Positions 33,602 through 41,804 of a DNA stretch of 64,000 nt are shown here, in pieces. The notes beneath the pieces are model-generated. The model was given only the letters and a program-made list of their open reading frames with translations, was not told the origin of the DNA and ran no database searches. How positions within the stretch are numbered: the stretch's first letter is position 1; each line of letters begins with the position of its first letter. This DNA is from Microvirga sp. KLBC 81 (GTDB lineage Bacteria > Pseudomonadota > Alphaproteobacteria > Rhizobiales > Beijerinckiaceae), in assembly GCF_003075415.1 (NCBI RefSeq), contig NZ_QDAH01000008.1, positions 1 through 64,000 on the forward strand. Reading direction: 5' to 3'. The translations under genes were made by a program, and so were the position numbers.

Positions 33602-34390
33602 ATGGCGCATGCGAGTCGGATGGCAGCCGGTCAGGAACCCGCTACCCAGGCGGCGGAGCCGGCTGCTCTCTTGGAGAACCCCCAGGGGCGCTCACCCATC
33701 CTGCTCATTTGCGAACACGCCTCCCGGCACCTCCCGGACCGTTACGGCACGCTCGGCCTGACCCCTGAGCAGCTCGAAAGCCATATCGCATGGGATCCCG
33801 GCGCGCTCGGGGTCGCCAAGGAGCTTTCCCGGCTTCTCGACGCGCCGCTGATCCATGCCACCGTCTCGCGCCTCGTGCTCGATCTCAACCGCGATCCGTC
33901 CGCTCCGGATTCCATCTGGACCCTGAGCGAGCGCACCTCCATTCCCGGCAACCAGAACCTCGATCCGGCCGAGCGCGCCTGTCGCGTTCGCGAGGTCTAT
34001 GATGCGTTTCACGGTGCTGTGGACCTCTTCATCGAGCCTCGCCTGAGGGCAGGGCAGACGCGCAGCATCGTATCCATCCATTCGTTCACGCCGGTTTACC
34101 GGGATGTACCGCGTCCCTGGCAGATCGGCCTCATCTACGATCACGACGCGCGCTTCGCGCTGAGCGTTGAGGCCGGATTGCGCAAGGATCCGGCCCTGAA
34201 TGTGGGCATGAACGAACCCTATTCGCCGGCGGACCGGGTGTTCCACACCCTTGAGCGCCACGCCGAGAGGCGCGGGCTCGCACCGCTGATGATCGAAATC
34301 CGCAATGATCTGATCCGCACGGAAGACGGACAGGCATCGTGGGCTCACCGTCTTGCGCCGCTTTTGAGGGAGGGCGCGCAGACGCTTTGA
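33602..34390 (+). CDS. N-formylglutamate amidohydrolase family protein
   Basis: 262 residues. Conserved zinc-peptidase-like motifs are LLICEHASRHLPDRYG (EHAS), VSRLVLDLNRDP, IVSIHSFTPVYRD (His ligand) and MIEIRNDLI. Named family members hydrolyse N-formylglutamate in histidine degradation, but no other hut genes are present here. Its place beside a glutamine-synthetase-family gene and two dehydrogenases suggests it cleaves a gamma-glutamyl amide instead; that is inference. The start is fixed by CGGAGGACCGC. Confidence 0.88.
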   Translation: MAHASRMAAGQEPATQAAEPAALLENPQGRSPILLICEHASRHLPDRYGTLGLTPEQLESHIAWDPGALGVAKELSRLLDAPLIHATVSRLVLDLNRDPSAPDSIWTLSERTSIPGNQNLDPAERACRVREVYDAFHGAVDLFIEPRLRAGQTRSIVSIHSFTPVYRDVPRPWQIGLIYDHDARFALSVEAGLRKDPALNVGMNEPYSPADRVFHTLERHAERRGLAPLMIEIRNDLIRTEDGQASWAHRLAPLLREGAQTL

Positions 34391-34396
34391 CGACAG

Positions 34397-34420
34397 CCAT
34401 GGCGCATGAGGTGCCATGGC
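34397..34420. terminator. GCCATGGC hairpin after the amidohydrolase gene
   Basis: GCCATGGC arms (34397-34404, 34413-34420) around GCATGAGGT-like sequence, directly before the family B repeat. There is no strong U-tract, so termination is uncertain. Confidence 0.4.
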
Positions 34421-34421
34421 T

Positions 34422-34553
34422 AGCGCATCGTGCGGAACCGAAGGTCCGCGTCAGCGAAAAGTGGATCCGGCTTTCCGCATGAACGATGCGCTACTGAGGA
34501 GATGAGCATCGGATCGATCCCAAAAGTGGCGTCCACTTTTGGGTCCGATGCTC
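34422..34553. repeat. Composite dispersed repeat (family B, two units)
   Basis: Unit 1 runs from AGCGCATCG (34422) to CGATGCGCT (34492); unit 2 from GAGCATCGG (34504) to CCGATGCTC (34553). It is nearly the same as 15474-15609. Confidence 0.85.
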
Positions 34554-34587
34554 GAGAGGGGACAGACTATTCGTGGAGGAAGAGTCG

Positions 34588-36123
34588 ATGTCAGTCGGAC
34601 AAGGAAGTCCTGGGGTTCACGCCCCGCCGGCCGGGGCGCAAGGCGCTGCCGGCGTCACCTACAATACCGTGGATGAGAGCTACTTCGAGGCACGGCGTCT
34701 CAGACGTCATGCGCGCGTGTGGTCGCTCTGGGCGCTCGGCGTGGGAGCCGTGATCTCGGGCCATTATTCGGGTTGGAACCTGGGCCTCGCCAATGGCTTC
34801 GGCTCCATGTTCTATGCGACCATCATCATCGCCATCATGTATCTCGGCCTGACCTTCTCCATCGCGGAGATGTCTCCGGCCCTGCCGCATACGGGCGGTG
34901 CCTACTCGTTCGCACGCACCTCCATGGGGCCGTGGGCGGGCTACATCACGGGCATTGCAGAGAACATCGAGTTCGTGCTGACACCGGCGGTGATCGTTTT
35001 CTTCATCGGCTCGTACCTGTCGGCGATCTTCGGCACGGCGCCGGAGTTCCAGCCGGTCTATTGGGTGCTCTGCTATGCCCTGTTCGTCGGTCTCAACATC
35101 GTCGGTGTCGAACTCTCGTTCAAGGTGACCGTCATCGTGACCCTGCTGGCGCTGGCATGCCTCGTCGTGTTCTACGTCGCGGTGCTGCTCTCCGGCCAGT
35201 TCGACTTCTCGCGCTGGGCGCTGAACATCGGCCCCGATGGCGCGGAGCTGCCGAATGGCGGCGGGCCGTTCCTGCCCATGGGCATCGGCGGCATCTTCGC
35301 CACCATGCCGTTCGCCGTGTGGCTCTTCCTCGCCATCGAGCAGTTGCCGCTGGCCGCGGAGGAATCCCACGATCCGCAGCGTGACATGCCCAAGGGCATC
35401 ATCGCCGGCATCCTGACGCTGATCGTCTCCGCCTTCTGCGTGGTCTTCCTGAACTCGGGGATTGCGCCGGGATCATTCGGCATCGCGAAGTCGGGCGAGC
35501 CGCTGCTCGACGGTTTCCGGACGCTCTTCGGCACGGATATCGCGAAGATCCTGGCGGCTGTCGCCGTGATCGGCCTCATCGCCTCGTTCCATACGATCAT
35601 CTTCGCCTTCGGACGGCAGATCTACTCGCTCTCGCGAGCCGGCTACTTCCCGTCCTTCCTGTCGGTCACGCACGGCACGCGCAAGTCGCCGCATATCGCG
35701 CTCATCACGGGTGCGCTGCTCGGCTTGGCGGTGATGCTGATCATCTGGTTCGTCAGGGGCTCGGAAGCCGGTGCGACCGTCATCGGCGGCACGCTGCTCA
35801 ACATGGCGGTGGCAGGCGCGATGCTGGCCTACTTCATGCAGGGCATGTCCTACATCGTGCTCAAGAAGAAGTTCCCGCATCTGGCGCGGCCCTACAAGAG
35901 CCCGTTCGGGATCGCAGGCGCGGTTGTTTGCATGGCCATTGCCGCCGTGACGCTGTACTTCCAGTTCACGGATCCCGTGTTCCAGACGGCCGTGATCGGC
36001 GTCGCGGTCTATTACGCGGTCATGATGGCCTATTTCCTGGTGCATGGACGCCACAAGCTCATCCTCTCGCCGGAGGAAGAGTTCGCCGTGTCCAAGGGCG
36101 AGGCCGAGTACAAGTCCTACTGA
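34588..36123 (+). CDS. APC-superfamily amino acid/ethanolamine permease
   Basis: 511 residues, about 12 transmembrane helices. GVGAVISGHYSGWNLGLANG (TM1), IAEMSPALPHTGGAYSFAR (TM2-3) and TGIAENIEFVLTPAVIVFFI match the ethanolamine permease (Eat, TIGR00908-like) branch of the APC superfamily. The first ~35 residues are a Gly/Pro/Ala-rich cytoplasmic tail. The start was chosen by GGAGGAAGAGTCG. It is the first gene of a co-directional set with the GS-like, ALDH and Fe-ADH genes, so it probably imports their substrate. Confidence 0.9.
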   Translation: MSVGQGSPGVHAPPAGAQGAAGVTYNTVDESYFEARRLRRHARVWSLWALGVGAVISGHYSGWNLGLANGFGSMFYATIIIAIMYLGLTFSIAEMSPALPHTGGAYSFARTSMGPWAGYITGIAENIEFVLTPAVIVFFIGSYLSAIFGTAPEFQPVYWVLCYALFVGLNIVGVELSFKVTVIVTLLALACLVVFYVAVLLSGQFDFSRWALNIGPDGAELPNGGGPFLPMGIGGIFATMPFAVWLFLAIEQLPLAAEESHDPQRDMPKGIIAGILTLIVSAFCVVFLNSGIAPGSFGIAKSGEPLLDGFRTLFGTDIAKILAAVAVIGLIASFHTIIFAFGRQIYSLSRAGYFPSFLSVTHGTRKSPHIALITGALLGLAVMLIIWFVRGSEAGATVIGGTLLNMAVAGAMLAYFMQGMSYIVLKKKFPHLARPYKSPFGIAGAVVCMAIAAVTLYFQFTDPVFQTAVIGVAVYYAVMMAYFLVHGRHKLILSPEEEFAVSKGEAEYKSY

Positions 36124-36125
36124 TG

Positions 36126-36160
36126 ACGATCGGGGGCGCGCATCCTGCGCGCTCCCTTCA
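36126..36160 (+). terminator. GC-rich hairpin between permease and GS-like gene
   Basis: GGGGGCGCGCA / TGCGCGCTCCC arms followed by TTCATCTTTCTC. It could be a terminator, an attenuator or an mRNA-stability element. Confidence 0.5.
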
Positions 36161-36183
36161 TCTTTCTCGTTGGGGTTTCGAGC

Positions 36184-37554
36184 ATGACCGCTCCCAAAAT
36201 CAAGAACGCTGCCGACGCAATCCAATACGTGCGCAGCCGCGACCTGCCTTTCGTGAAGATCGGCCTCACCGATGTCGACGGCATCATGCGCGGCAAGTAC
36301 ATGGCCCGCGACAAGTTCGAATCCGCCCTCGAAAAGGGGTTCGGTTTCTGCGACGTGGTGCTGGGCTGGGACTCCAACGATCAGCTTTATGACAACACGA
36401 CGCTGACCGGCTGGCATACGGCTTATCCCGATGCCACCGCGCGCGTGCTGCCGGAGACCATGCGCCTCGTCCCCTTCGAGAACGATCTCCCGTTCTTCCT
36501 CGCCGAGTTCGAGGGTTATGCGGAGCCGGCCTGCCCGCGCGGCGTGCTGCGGCGCGTGTTGAAGAAGGCGGAGGACATGGGCTTTGCCGTCTCGGCGGCG
36601 GCCGAGTTCGAGTTCTTCCTCTTCGAGGAAACGCCGCACTCCGTGCGCGAGAAGGATTACCGGAACCTCAGGAACATCACGCCGGGCTTCTTCGGCTATT
36701 CGGTGCTGCGCTCGGGCGTGCACGCGGATTTCTACCACGAGCTGCTCGACCTCGCGAACAAGATGGATTTCGAGATCGAGGGCCTGCACACGGAAACGGG
36801 CCCCGGTGTGCTGGAAGCCGCGATCCGTGTGGATGATGCGCTGAAAGCGGCCGACAAGGCAGTTCTGTTCAAGACCTACACCAAGATCCTCGCGCAGCGT
36901 CGCCGCTGGATGGCCACCTTCATGGCCAAGTGGTCGCGCGACTGGCCCGGGCAGTCCGGCCACCTGCACTCGTCGCTGCGCCACCTCGACACCGGCAAGG
37001 GCGCGTTCTATGACCCTAACGTCGAACACAACATGTCGGAGACCATGCGCTGGTATGTGGGCGGCCAGCAGAAGCTGATGCCCGAGATCCTCGCCATGGT
37101 GGCCTGCACGGTGAACAGCTACACCCGCCTCATTCCGGGCTTTTGGGCGCCGACGGATTCCGCCTGGGGCGTCGAGAACCGCACCACGGCGCTTCGCGTC
37201 ATTCCCGGTTCCGAGAAGTCGCAGCGCGTGGAGTATCGCGTCGCCGCCGCCGACATCAACCCGTATATCGCGCTTGCCGCCGCCATCGGATCCGGCCTCT
37301 GGGGCATCGAGAACCGCGTCGATCCTGGCGAGCCGATTAAAGGAAATGCCTATGCGGTGGAACATCCGAAGGAGCGGGCCCTGCCGCGCTCTCTCGGCGA
37401 GGCCGCCGAGCGCCTGAAGGGCTCCAAGGCTGCGCGTGAACTCTTCGGAGACACCTTCGTCGACCATTATGCCGCGACACGCGAATGGGAGGAGAGGGAG
37501 GCCCGCAAGGCCATCACCGACTGGCAGCTCGCACGCTACTTCGAAATCATCTAA
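36184..37554 (+). CDS. Glutamine synthetase family protein (probable gamma-glutamyl-amine/amino-alcohol ligase)
   Basis: 456 residues. It retains the catalytic metal/ATP/glutamate motifs: AAAEFEFFLFE (Glu ligands), ETGPGVLEAAI, SGHLHSSL (ATP/His), NSYTRLIPGFWAPTDSAWG and VEYRVAAADINPYIALAA. It lacks the GlnA adenylylation loop Tyr signature and is closest in plan to the GlnA3/PuuA/IpuC-type ligases that attach glutamate to amines. The neighbouring permease, Fe-ADH and ALDH point to gamma-glutamylation of an amino alcohol. This is not the housekeeping GS. Confidence 0.88.
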   Translation: MTAPKIKNAADAIQYVRSRDLPFVKIGLTDVDGIMRGKYMARDKFESALEKGFGFCDVVLGWDSNDQLYDNTTLTGWHTAYPDATARVLPETMRLVPFENDLPFFLAEFEGYAEPACPRGVLRRVLKKAEDMGFAVSAAAEFEFFLFEETPHSVREKDYRNLRNITPGFFGYSVLRSGVHADFYHELLDLANKMDFEIEGLHTETGPGVLEAAIRVDDALKAADKAVLFKTYTKILAQRRRWMATFMAKWSRDWPGQSGHLHSSLRHLDTGKGAFYDPNVEHNMSETMRWYVGGQQKLMPEILAMVACTVNSYTRLIPGFWAPTDSAWGVENRTTALRVIPGSEKSQRVEYRVAAADINPYIALAAAIGSGLWGIENRVDPGEPIKGNAYAVEHPKERALPRSLGEAAERLKGSKAARELFGDTFVDHYAATREWEEREARKAITDWQLARYFEII

Positions 37555-37581
37555 GAGACTTCAGGACTCAAACCAGGAGAA

Positions 37582-37612
37582 GACGATGGTCCTCATCAGA
37601 CCATCGTCTTTC
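37582..37612 (+). terminator. 11-bp perfect hairpin at the ALDH gene start
   Basis: AGACGATGGTC - CTCATCA - GACCATCGTCT followed by TTC. The left arm contains the ATG at 37586 that follows the AGGAGAAGACG site. It could attenuate transcription or hide the start codon. Confidence 0.55.
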
Positions 37613-39016
37613 AAACGTAAGATCATGGCTGATACCGATATCGTCTGTATTTCCCCCATCGACGGCCGCGAACTCGTCCGCCGGCCGATCATGACCGATG
37701 CCGCCATCGATGCGGCGATCACGACCGCCCGCGAAGCGCAAGTTGCGTGGCGCCACGTGCCTCTCTCCGAGCGCGCGAGCAAGGTGTCGGCCTTCCTTGA
37801 TGCTCTGCTTGCCATGAACCAGGAAGTCGTTCCGGAAATCGCTCAGATGATGGGCCGCCCGGTGCGCTATGGCGGTGAGTTCCGTGGTGTCGAGGAGCGC
37901 GCGCGCTACATGATCGGCATTGCGGAGAAGAGCCTGCAGAATATTCCCGCCGATGACGAGAAGGCGGGCTTCCGTCGCATGATCAAGCGCGAGCCCGTGG
38001 GCCTCGTGCTCGTGATCGCGCCCTGGAATTATCCTTATCTCACGGCCATCAACACCATCGTGCCAGCGCTCATGGCCGGTAACGCGGTGCTTCTGAAACA
38101 TGCGTCGCAGACGGTGCTCGCGGGCGAGCGCTTCCAGATGGCGATGGATCGCGCCGGCATGCCGAAAGGCGTGTTCCAGAACATGCATCTGAGCCACGGT
38201 CAGACGAGCCGCATTCTTGGCAATGGCCTCGTCGATCACTGCAACTTCACGGGCTCGGTCGGCGGTGGTCGCGCCATCGAGCGCGCGGCAGCAGGCTCCT
38301 TCACCTCGCTCGGCCTCGAGCTCGGCGGCAAGGACCCGGCCTATGTGCGCGAGGACGCGAATATCGACCACGCCATCGAGAACCTGGTCGATGGCGCCTT
38401 CTTCAACTCGGGCCAGTGCTGCTGCGGCATCGAGCGTATCTATGTGCACGAGAAGCACTATGACCGCTTCGTGGAAGGCGCAGTCGATCTCGTGAGCAAA
38501 TACGTGCTCGGCAATCCGCTTGAAGAGTCAACGACACTGGGTCCCATGGCGCATAAGCGCTTCGCAGATCTCGTGCGCGGGCAGAATGCGGAAGCGGCGG
38601 CGAAAGGGGCGAAGGCGCATATTGATACCAAGCGTTTTGCGGCTGACACAGGCAATACCGCCTATCTCGCGCCGCAGGTGCTCACCGACGTCGATCACTC
38701 CATGAGCGTCATGCGCGAGGAGAGTTTCGGCCCCACCGTCGGCATCATGAAAGTGAAGGGTGACGAGGAGGCGATCCGTCTCATGAACGACTCACCCTAT
38801 GGCCTCTCCGCTGCCATCTGGACCTCCGATGTGGATGCGGCCGAGGCCATCGGCGAGAAGCTCGAGACCGGCACCGTGTTCATGAATCGCTGCGACTATC
38901 TCGATCCCGCTCTCGCCTGGACAGGCGTGAAGGATACGGGCCGCGGTGCCAGCCTCTCGCGCCTCGCCTACGAGTCACTCACCCGTCCGAAATCGTACCA
39001 TCTCCGTCAGATCTGA
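37586..39016 (+). CDS. NAD-dependent aldehyde dehydrogenase
   Basis: About 476 residues. Motifs: IAPWNYPYLTAINTIVPALMAGN (cofactor-binding), FTGSVGGG, the catalytic Glu in LGLELGGKDPAY and the catalytic Cys in NSGQCCCGIERIYV. The ATG at 37586 has a strong AGGAGAAGACG site but lies in a hairpin; the ATG at 37625 (MADTDIVCIS) is the alternative and gives the usual ALDH N-terminus. In the cluster it would oxidise the aldehyde made by the Fe-ADH. Confidence 0.92.
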   Translation: MVLIRPSSFKRKIMADTDIVCISPIDGRELVRRPIMTDAAIDAAITTAREAQVAWRHVPLSERASKVSAFLDALLAMNQEVVPEIAQMMGRPVRYGGEFRGVEERARYMIGIAEKSLQNIPADDEKAGFRRMIKREPVGLVLVIAPWNYPYLTAINTIVPALMAGNAVLLKHASQTVLAGERFQMAMDRAGMPKGVFQNMHLSHGQTSRILGNGLVDHCNFTGSVGGGRAIERAAAGSFTSLGLELGGKDPAYVREDANIDHAIENLVDGAFFNSGQCCCGIERIYVHEKHYDRFVEGAVDLVSKYVLGNPLEESTTLGPMAHKRFADLVRGQNAEAAAKGAKAHIDTKRFAADTGNTAYLAPQVLTDVDHSMSVMREESFGPTVGIMKVKGDEEAIRLMNDSPYGLSAAIWTSDVDAAEAIGEKLETGTVFMNRCDYLDPALAWTGVKDTGRGASLSRLAYESLTRPKSYHLRQI

Positions 39017-39027
39017 TTGAAAGCATC

Positions 39028-40191
39028 ATGACCACGTCTCCCCGCTCCAACTGGAATTATCCCACGGCGGTCCGTTTCGGCGCAGGCCGCATTTCGGAAC
39101 TCACTGAGGCCTGCAAGTCGGTCGGCATGTCGTCGCCGCTCATCGTCACGGATCCGTTCCTCGCCACTCAAGCCATGACGAAAGCTGCGCTCGACCAGCT
39201 GATCACCGCTGGCTTCAAGGCTGCGATCTTCTCGGACATCAAGCCGAATCCGGTCGAGACGAATGTCTACAAGGGCCTCGAAGCGCTGAAAGCCGGCAAG
39301 CATGATGGCGTCGTCGCCTTCGGCGGCGGTTCGGCGCTCGATGCCGGCAAGGTCATCGCCTTCATGGCGGGCCAGACCCGTCCCATGTGGGACTTCGAGG
39401 ATATCGGCGATTGGTGGACCCGTGCGGATCCTTCAGGAATCCTGCCGATCATCGCCGTGCCGACGACCGCTGGCACGGGCTCGGAAGTGGGCCGCGCCGG
39501 CGTCATCACGCAGGAGTCCACGCACACCAAGAAGGTGATCTTCCATCCGCTCATGATGCCGAAGATCGTGATCTGCGATCCGGAACTCACAATCGGCATG
39601 CCGCCCCACATCACGGCAGGCACGGGTCTCGATGCGCTTGCGCATTGCATCGAGGCCTATTGCGCGCCCGGCTACCACCCGATGGCCGACGGCATCGCGG
39701 TCGAAGGCATTCGCCTCGTGAAGGAGTACCTGCCGCGCGCCTACCGGGACGGCAAGGACATCGAAGCCCGCGCGCAGATGATGTCGGCCGCCGCCATGGG
39801 CGCCACCGCGTTCCAGAAGGGCCTTGGCGCGATCCATGCGCTGTCGCATCCGACCGGTGCGCTCTACGATACGCATCATGGTCTGACGAACGCGGTCTTT
39901 ATGCCGTATGTGCTGGTTTATAACCGCAAGGCCATCGAGACGAAGATCGAGCGTCTCGCCGCCTATATCGGTCTCGAGCCGTCGTTCCAGGCCTTCCTCG
40001 ATTGGGTTCTGCAGCTGCGCAAGGATCTCGGCGTGCCGCACACGCTGGAGGGCTTGAAGGTCGACAGCGCGCGGTTCGACGAGATGTCCGAGATGGCGCC
40101 CAACGATCCCACTGCCGGCGGCAACCCGGTGCCGATCACCAAGGAGAGCGCGCGCAAGCTCTTCGAGGATGCGCTGGCCGGACGGCTTTGA
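39028..40191 (+). CDS. Iron-containing alcohol dehydrogenase
   Basis: 387 residues, group III ADH. GGGSALDAGKVIAFMAG binds the nucleotide, VPTTAGTGSEVGRAGVI follows, and metal ligands lie in GTGLDALAHCIEAY (Asp/His) and GAIHALSHPTGALYDTHHGLTNAV (His). It starts 11 bp after the ALDH stop. Role proposed from context: oxidation of a gamma-glutamylated amino alcohol to the aldehyde. It is followed by a convincing terminator. Confidence 0.93.
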   Translation: MTTSPRSNWNYPTAVRFGAGRISELTEACKSVGMSSPLIVTDPFLATQAMTKAALDQLITAGFKAAIFSDIKPNPVETNVYKGLEALKAGKHDGVVAFGGGSALDAGKVIAFMAGQTRPMWDFEDIGDWWTRADPSGILPIIAVPTTAGTGSEVGRAGVITQESTHTKKVIFHPLMMPKIVICDPELTIGMPPHITAGTGLDALAHCIEAYCAPGYHPMADGIAVEGIRLVKEYLPRAYRDGKDIEARAQMMSAAAMGATAFQKGLGAIHALSHPTGALYDTHHGLTNAVFMPYVLVYNRKAIETKIERLAAYIGLEPSFQAFLDWVLQLRKDLGVPHTLEGLKVDSARFDEMSEMAPNDPTAGGNPVPITKESARKLFEDALAGRL

Positions 40192-40223
40192 GTGTCGTTC
40201 TCGATTGCCTAAACAGCTAAAAG

Positions 40224-40257
40224 ACGGCGCATCGGATTTGCTGATGCGCCGTTCCTC
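40224..40257 (+). terminator. Rho-independent-type terminator after the Fe-ADH gene
   Basis: Arms ACGGCGCATC (40224-40233) and GATGCGCCGT (40243-40252), a 9-base loop, then TCCTCT. It marks the likely end of the permease-GS-ALDH-ADH operon. Confidence 0.65.
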
Positions 40258-40285
40258 TATCCGGCCTTATCATGGAGAAGGCATC

Positions 40286-40630
40286 GTGGAAAAAGGTCCA
40301 AGCCGCGATATTCAGGTCACCCTCACGCAAGCGGCTGGTCACCTTTCAGCAGAAAGCCCATTCAAGACTTTTTTCGAGCAAGGCGAGGAAATCGCTGTCG
40401 AACTCTATGCGCCCGTCGGCACCGACAAGCAGACGCCTCACGAGCGGGATGAGCTTTACATCATCGCGTCAGGACACGGCACCTTCAGCCGCGGCGAGGA
40501 GCTTGTCACCTTCGAGCCTGGCGATCTTCTGTATGTGCCGGCTTATATCCCGCATCGCTTCGAGACCTTCTCGGAGGATTTCAAGACATGGGTGATCTTC
40601 TACGGGCCAAAGCGCGCTCGGCCTGCATGA
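40286..40630 (+). CDS. Small cupin-domain protein
   Basis: About 114 residues with a single cupin barrel. Motif 1 is TPHERDELYIIASGHGTFSRGEE and motif 2 is FEPGDLLYVPAYIPHRFE. The GTG at 40286 is preceded by GGAGAAGGCATC and lies after the terminator; longer in-frame starts would run through the terminator hairpin. Metal ligands His/Glu/His are present. It may be transcribed separately from the upstream operon. No function assigned. Confidence 0.8.
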   Translation: MEKGPSRDIQVTLTQAAGHLSAESPFKTFFEQGEEIAVELYAPVGTDKQTPHERDELYIIASGHGTFSRGEELVTFEPGDLLYVPAYIPHRFETFSEDFKTWVIFYGPKRARPA

Positions 40631-40632
40631 AT

Positions 40633-40672
40633 AAAGAAAAAGACACCGCTGTTCTCCGCAGCGATGCCTCTT
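40633..40672. terminator. Bidirectional hairpin between cupin and FMN reductase genes
   Basis: Imperfect arms GACACCGCTG and CAGCGATGCC, with A-rich sequence (AAAGAAAAA) on the left and CTCTTGTGT on the right. It lies between convergent genes. Confidence 0.5.
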
Positions 40673-40695
40673 GTGTGTTGAGCGTTTGGCGCCGG

Positions 40696-41298
40696 TTACG
40701 CAGCCTGAGCCTTGGTCTGCAGCGACGCCTTGTGCTGGGCTCGGAGGCCCTTGAGGCTCTCAGCCCAGCGGTGCAGCTCGTCCAGCATCGTGGCAGCCGA
40801 GGTCTTGTAGATGTCGGCGGGCTTCAGCTTTCCATTTTCCAGGTTCTGGAACACCATCGGCATCGGCACGCCCTCCATAATGGGCATCACCTGGAGCGTG
40901 GTGAGGATCTGCTTGGTCATTTGAACTGAGCGCAGGCCGCCCGAGATGCCGCCATAGCTCACGAAACCGGCGGGAGTGTAGTTCCACTCGAGCGTGAGAT
41001 AGTTCAGCGCATTGAGCAGCGAGGGCGGAGGGCCGTAATTGTATTCGGGCGTGACGAACACGAAGGCATCGGCCGAAGCCACGCTCTCGCTCCAGGCCCT
41101 GGTGTGGGCGTGATGATAGTTCCTCAGGCGTGGATGCTCGGGCTCGTCAAAAACCGGCAGGTTGAAATCTGCGAGGTCCACCAGAACCGGGTCGAACTTG
41201 CCGTGCTCGGCGGCGAAGTCGTTGAACCACTGAGCGATGCTGGGGCCGACGCGTCCGGGGCGGGTGCTGGCCACGATGGTGTGAAGCTTGAGCGTCAT
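40696..41298 (-). CDS. NADPH-dependent FMN reductase / flavodoxin-like quinone reductase
   Basis: 200 residues. STRPGRVGPSIAQWF binds FMN phosphate, VFVTPEYNYGPPPSLLNALNYL is the family signature (PEYN), and SYGGISGGLRSVQ is the flavin-binding loop. It probably reduces quinones or flavins with NAD(P)H. It is divergent from an HxlR regulator with a symmetric operator between them, the usual arrangement for a redox- or aldehyde-responsive pair. Confidence 0.92.
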   Translation of the reverse strand: MTLKLHTIVASTRPGRVGPSIAQWFNDFAAEHGKFDPVLVDLADFNLPVFDEPEHPRLRNYHHAHTRAWSESVASADAFVFVTPEYNYGPPPSLLNALNYLTLEWNYTPAGFVSYGGISGGLRSVQMTKQILTTLQVMPIMEGVPMPMVFQNLENGKLKPADIYKTSAATMLDELHRWAESLKGLRAQHKASLQTKAQAA

Positions 41299-41326
41299 CT
41301 GAAATCCTGAATTTGCAACGGACCGG

Positions 41327-41384
41327 AACCGGGATTAGGTTCCCTTTGGTAACCGAGGCTCATTAAGTAACTTGCCGAGGCTCG
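41327..41384. promoter_or_regulatory. Putative HxlR operator region
   Basis: GGTTCCCTTTGGTAACC dyad near 41339 and a direct repeat of CCGAGGCTC (41355 and 41376 region) in the 103-bp divergent gap. HxlR regulators usually bind symmetric sites between themselves and the target gene. Confidence 0.5.
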
Positions 41385-41401
41385 TGCAAGGAGGCACTTT
41401 C

Positions 41402-41794
41402 ATGACACCCAGTCACATGCATGTGCCCACCAACTGCCGGACCGTGACGGAGATCCTGTCCCGGATCGGCGATAAGTGGAGTGTCCAGGTCGTGGTCCAG
41501 CTGGGCGGCGGACCTAAGAGATTCAATGAGTTACGGCGGGTCGTGAGCGGGATCTCGCAGCGGATGCTGACCTTGACGCTGCGGGGGCTGGAGCGCGACG
41601 GGCTCATCACGCGCACGGTCTATCCCACGATTCCGCCCCGGGTGGATTACCAGCTCACAGATCTGGGTTGCAGTCTTCTCAGGGCTGTACGGGCTCTGGG
41701 AGTCTGGGCCATTGAGAACCGGGACGAGATTCTGGAAGCGCGGCGGCGCTTCGATGAAGGTGCCGAGCCCAAGCCGCAATCCGATGCGGCCTGA
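41402..41794 (+). CDS. HxlR family transcriptional regulator
   Basis: 130 residues, MarR-like winged helix. The conserved Cys is in [54 protein letters not shown] and YQLTDLG complete the domain. Start set by AAGGAGGCACTTTC. The single N-terminal Cys is a sensing residue in characterised HxlR/YodB/QorR proteins, so control of the divergent reductase by quinones or electrophiles is likely but not shown. Confidence 0.92.
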   Translation: MTPSHMHVPTNCRTVTEILSRIGDKWSVQVVVQLGGGPKRFNELRRVVSGISQRMLTLTLRGLERDGLITRTVYPTIPPRVDYQLTDLGCSLLRAVRALGVWAIENRDEILEARRRFDEGAEPKPQSDAA

Positions 41795-41804
41795 GCTTGA
41801 GGCT

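Noticed and set aside
33602-34390. Assignment as HutG of histidine degradation
   Set aside because: No hutU, hutH or hutI genes are nearby, and the neighbours are an amine permease, a GS-like ligase and dehydrogenases, so the hut symbol was not used.
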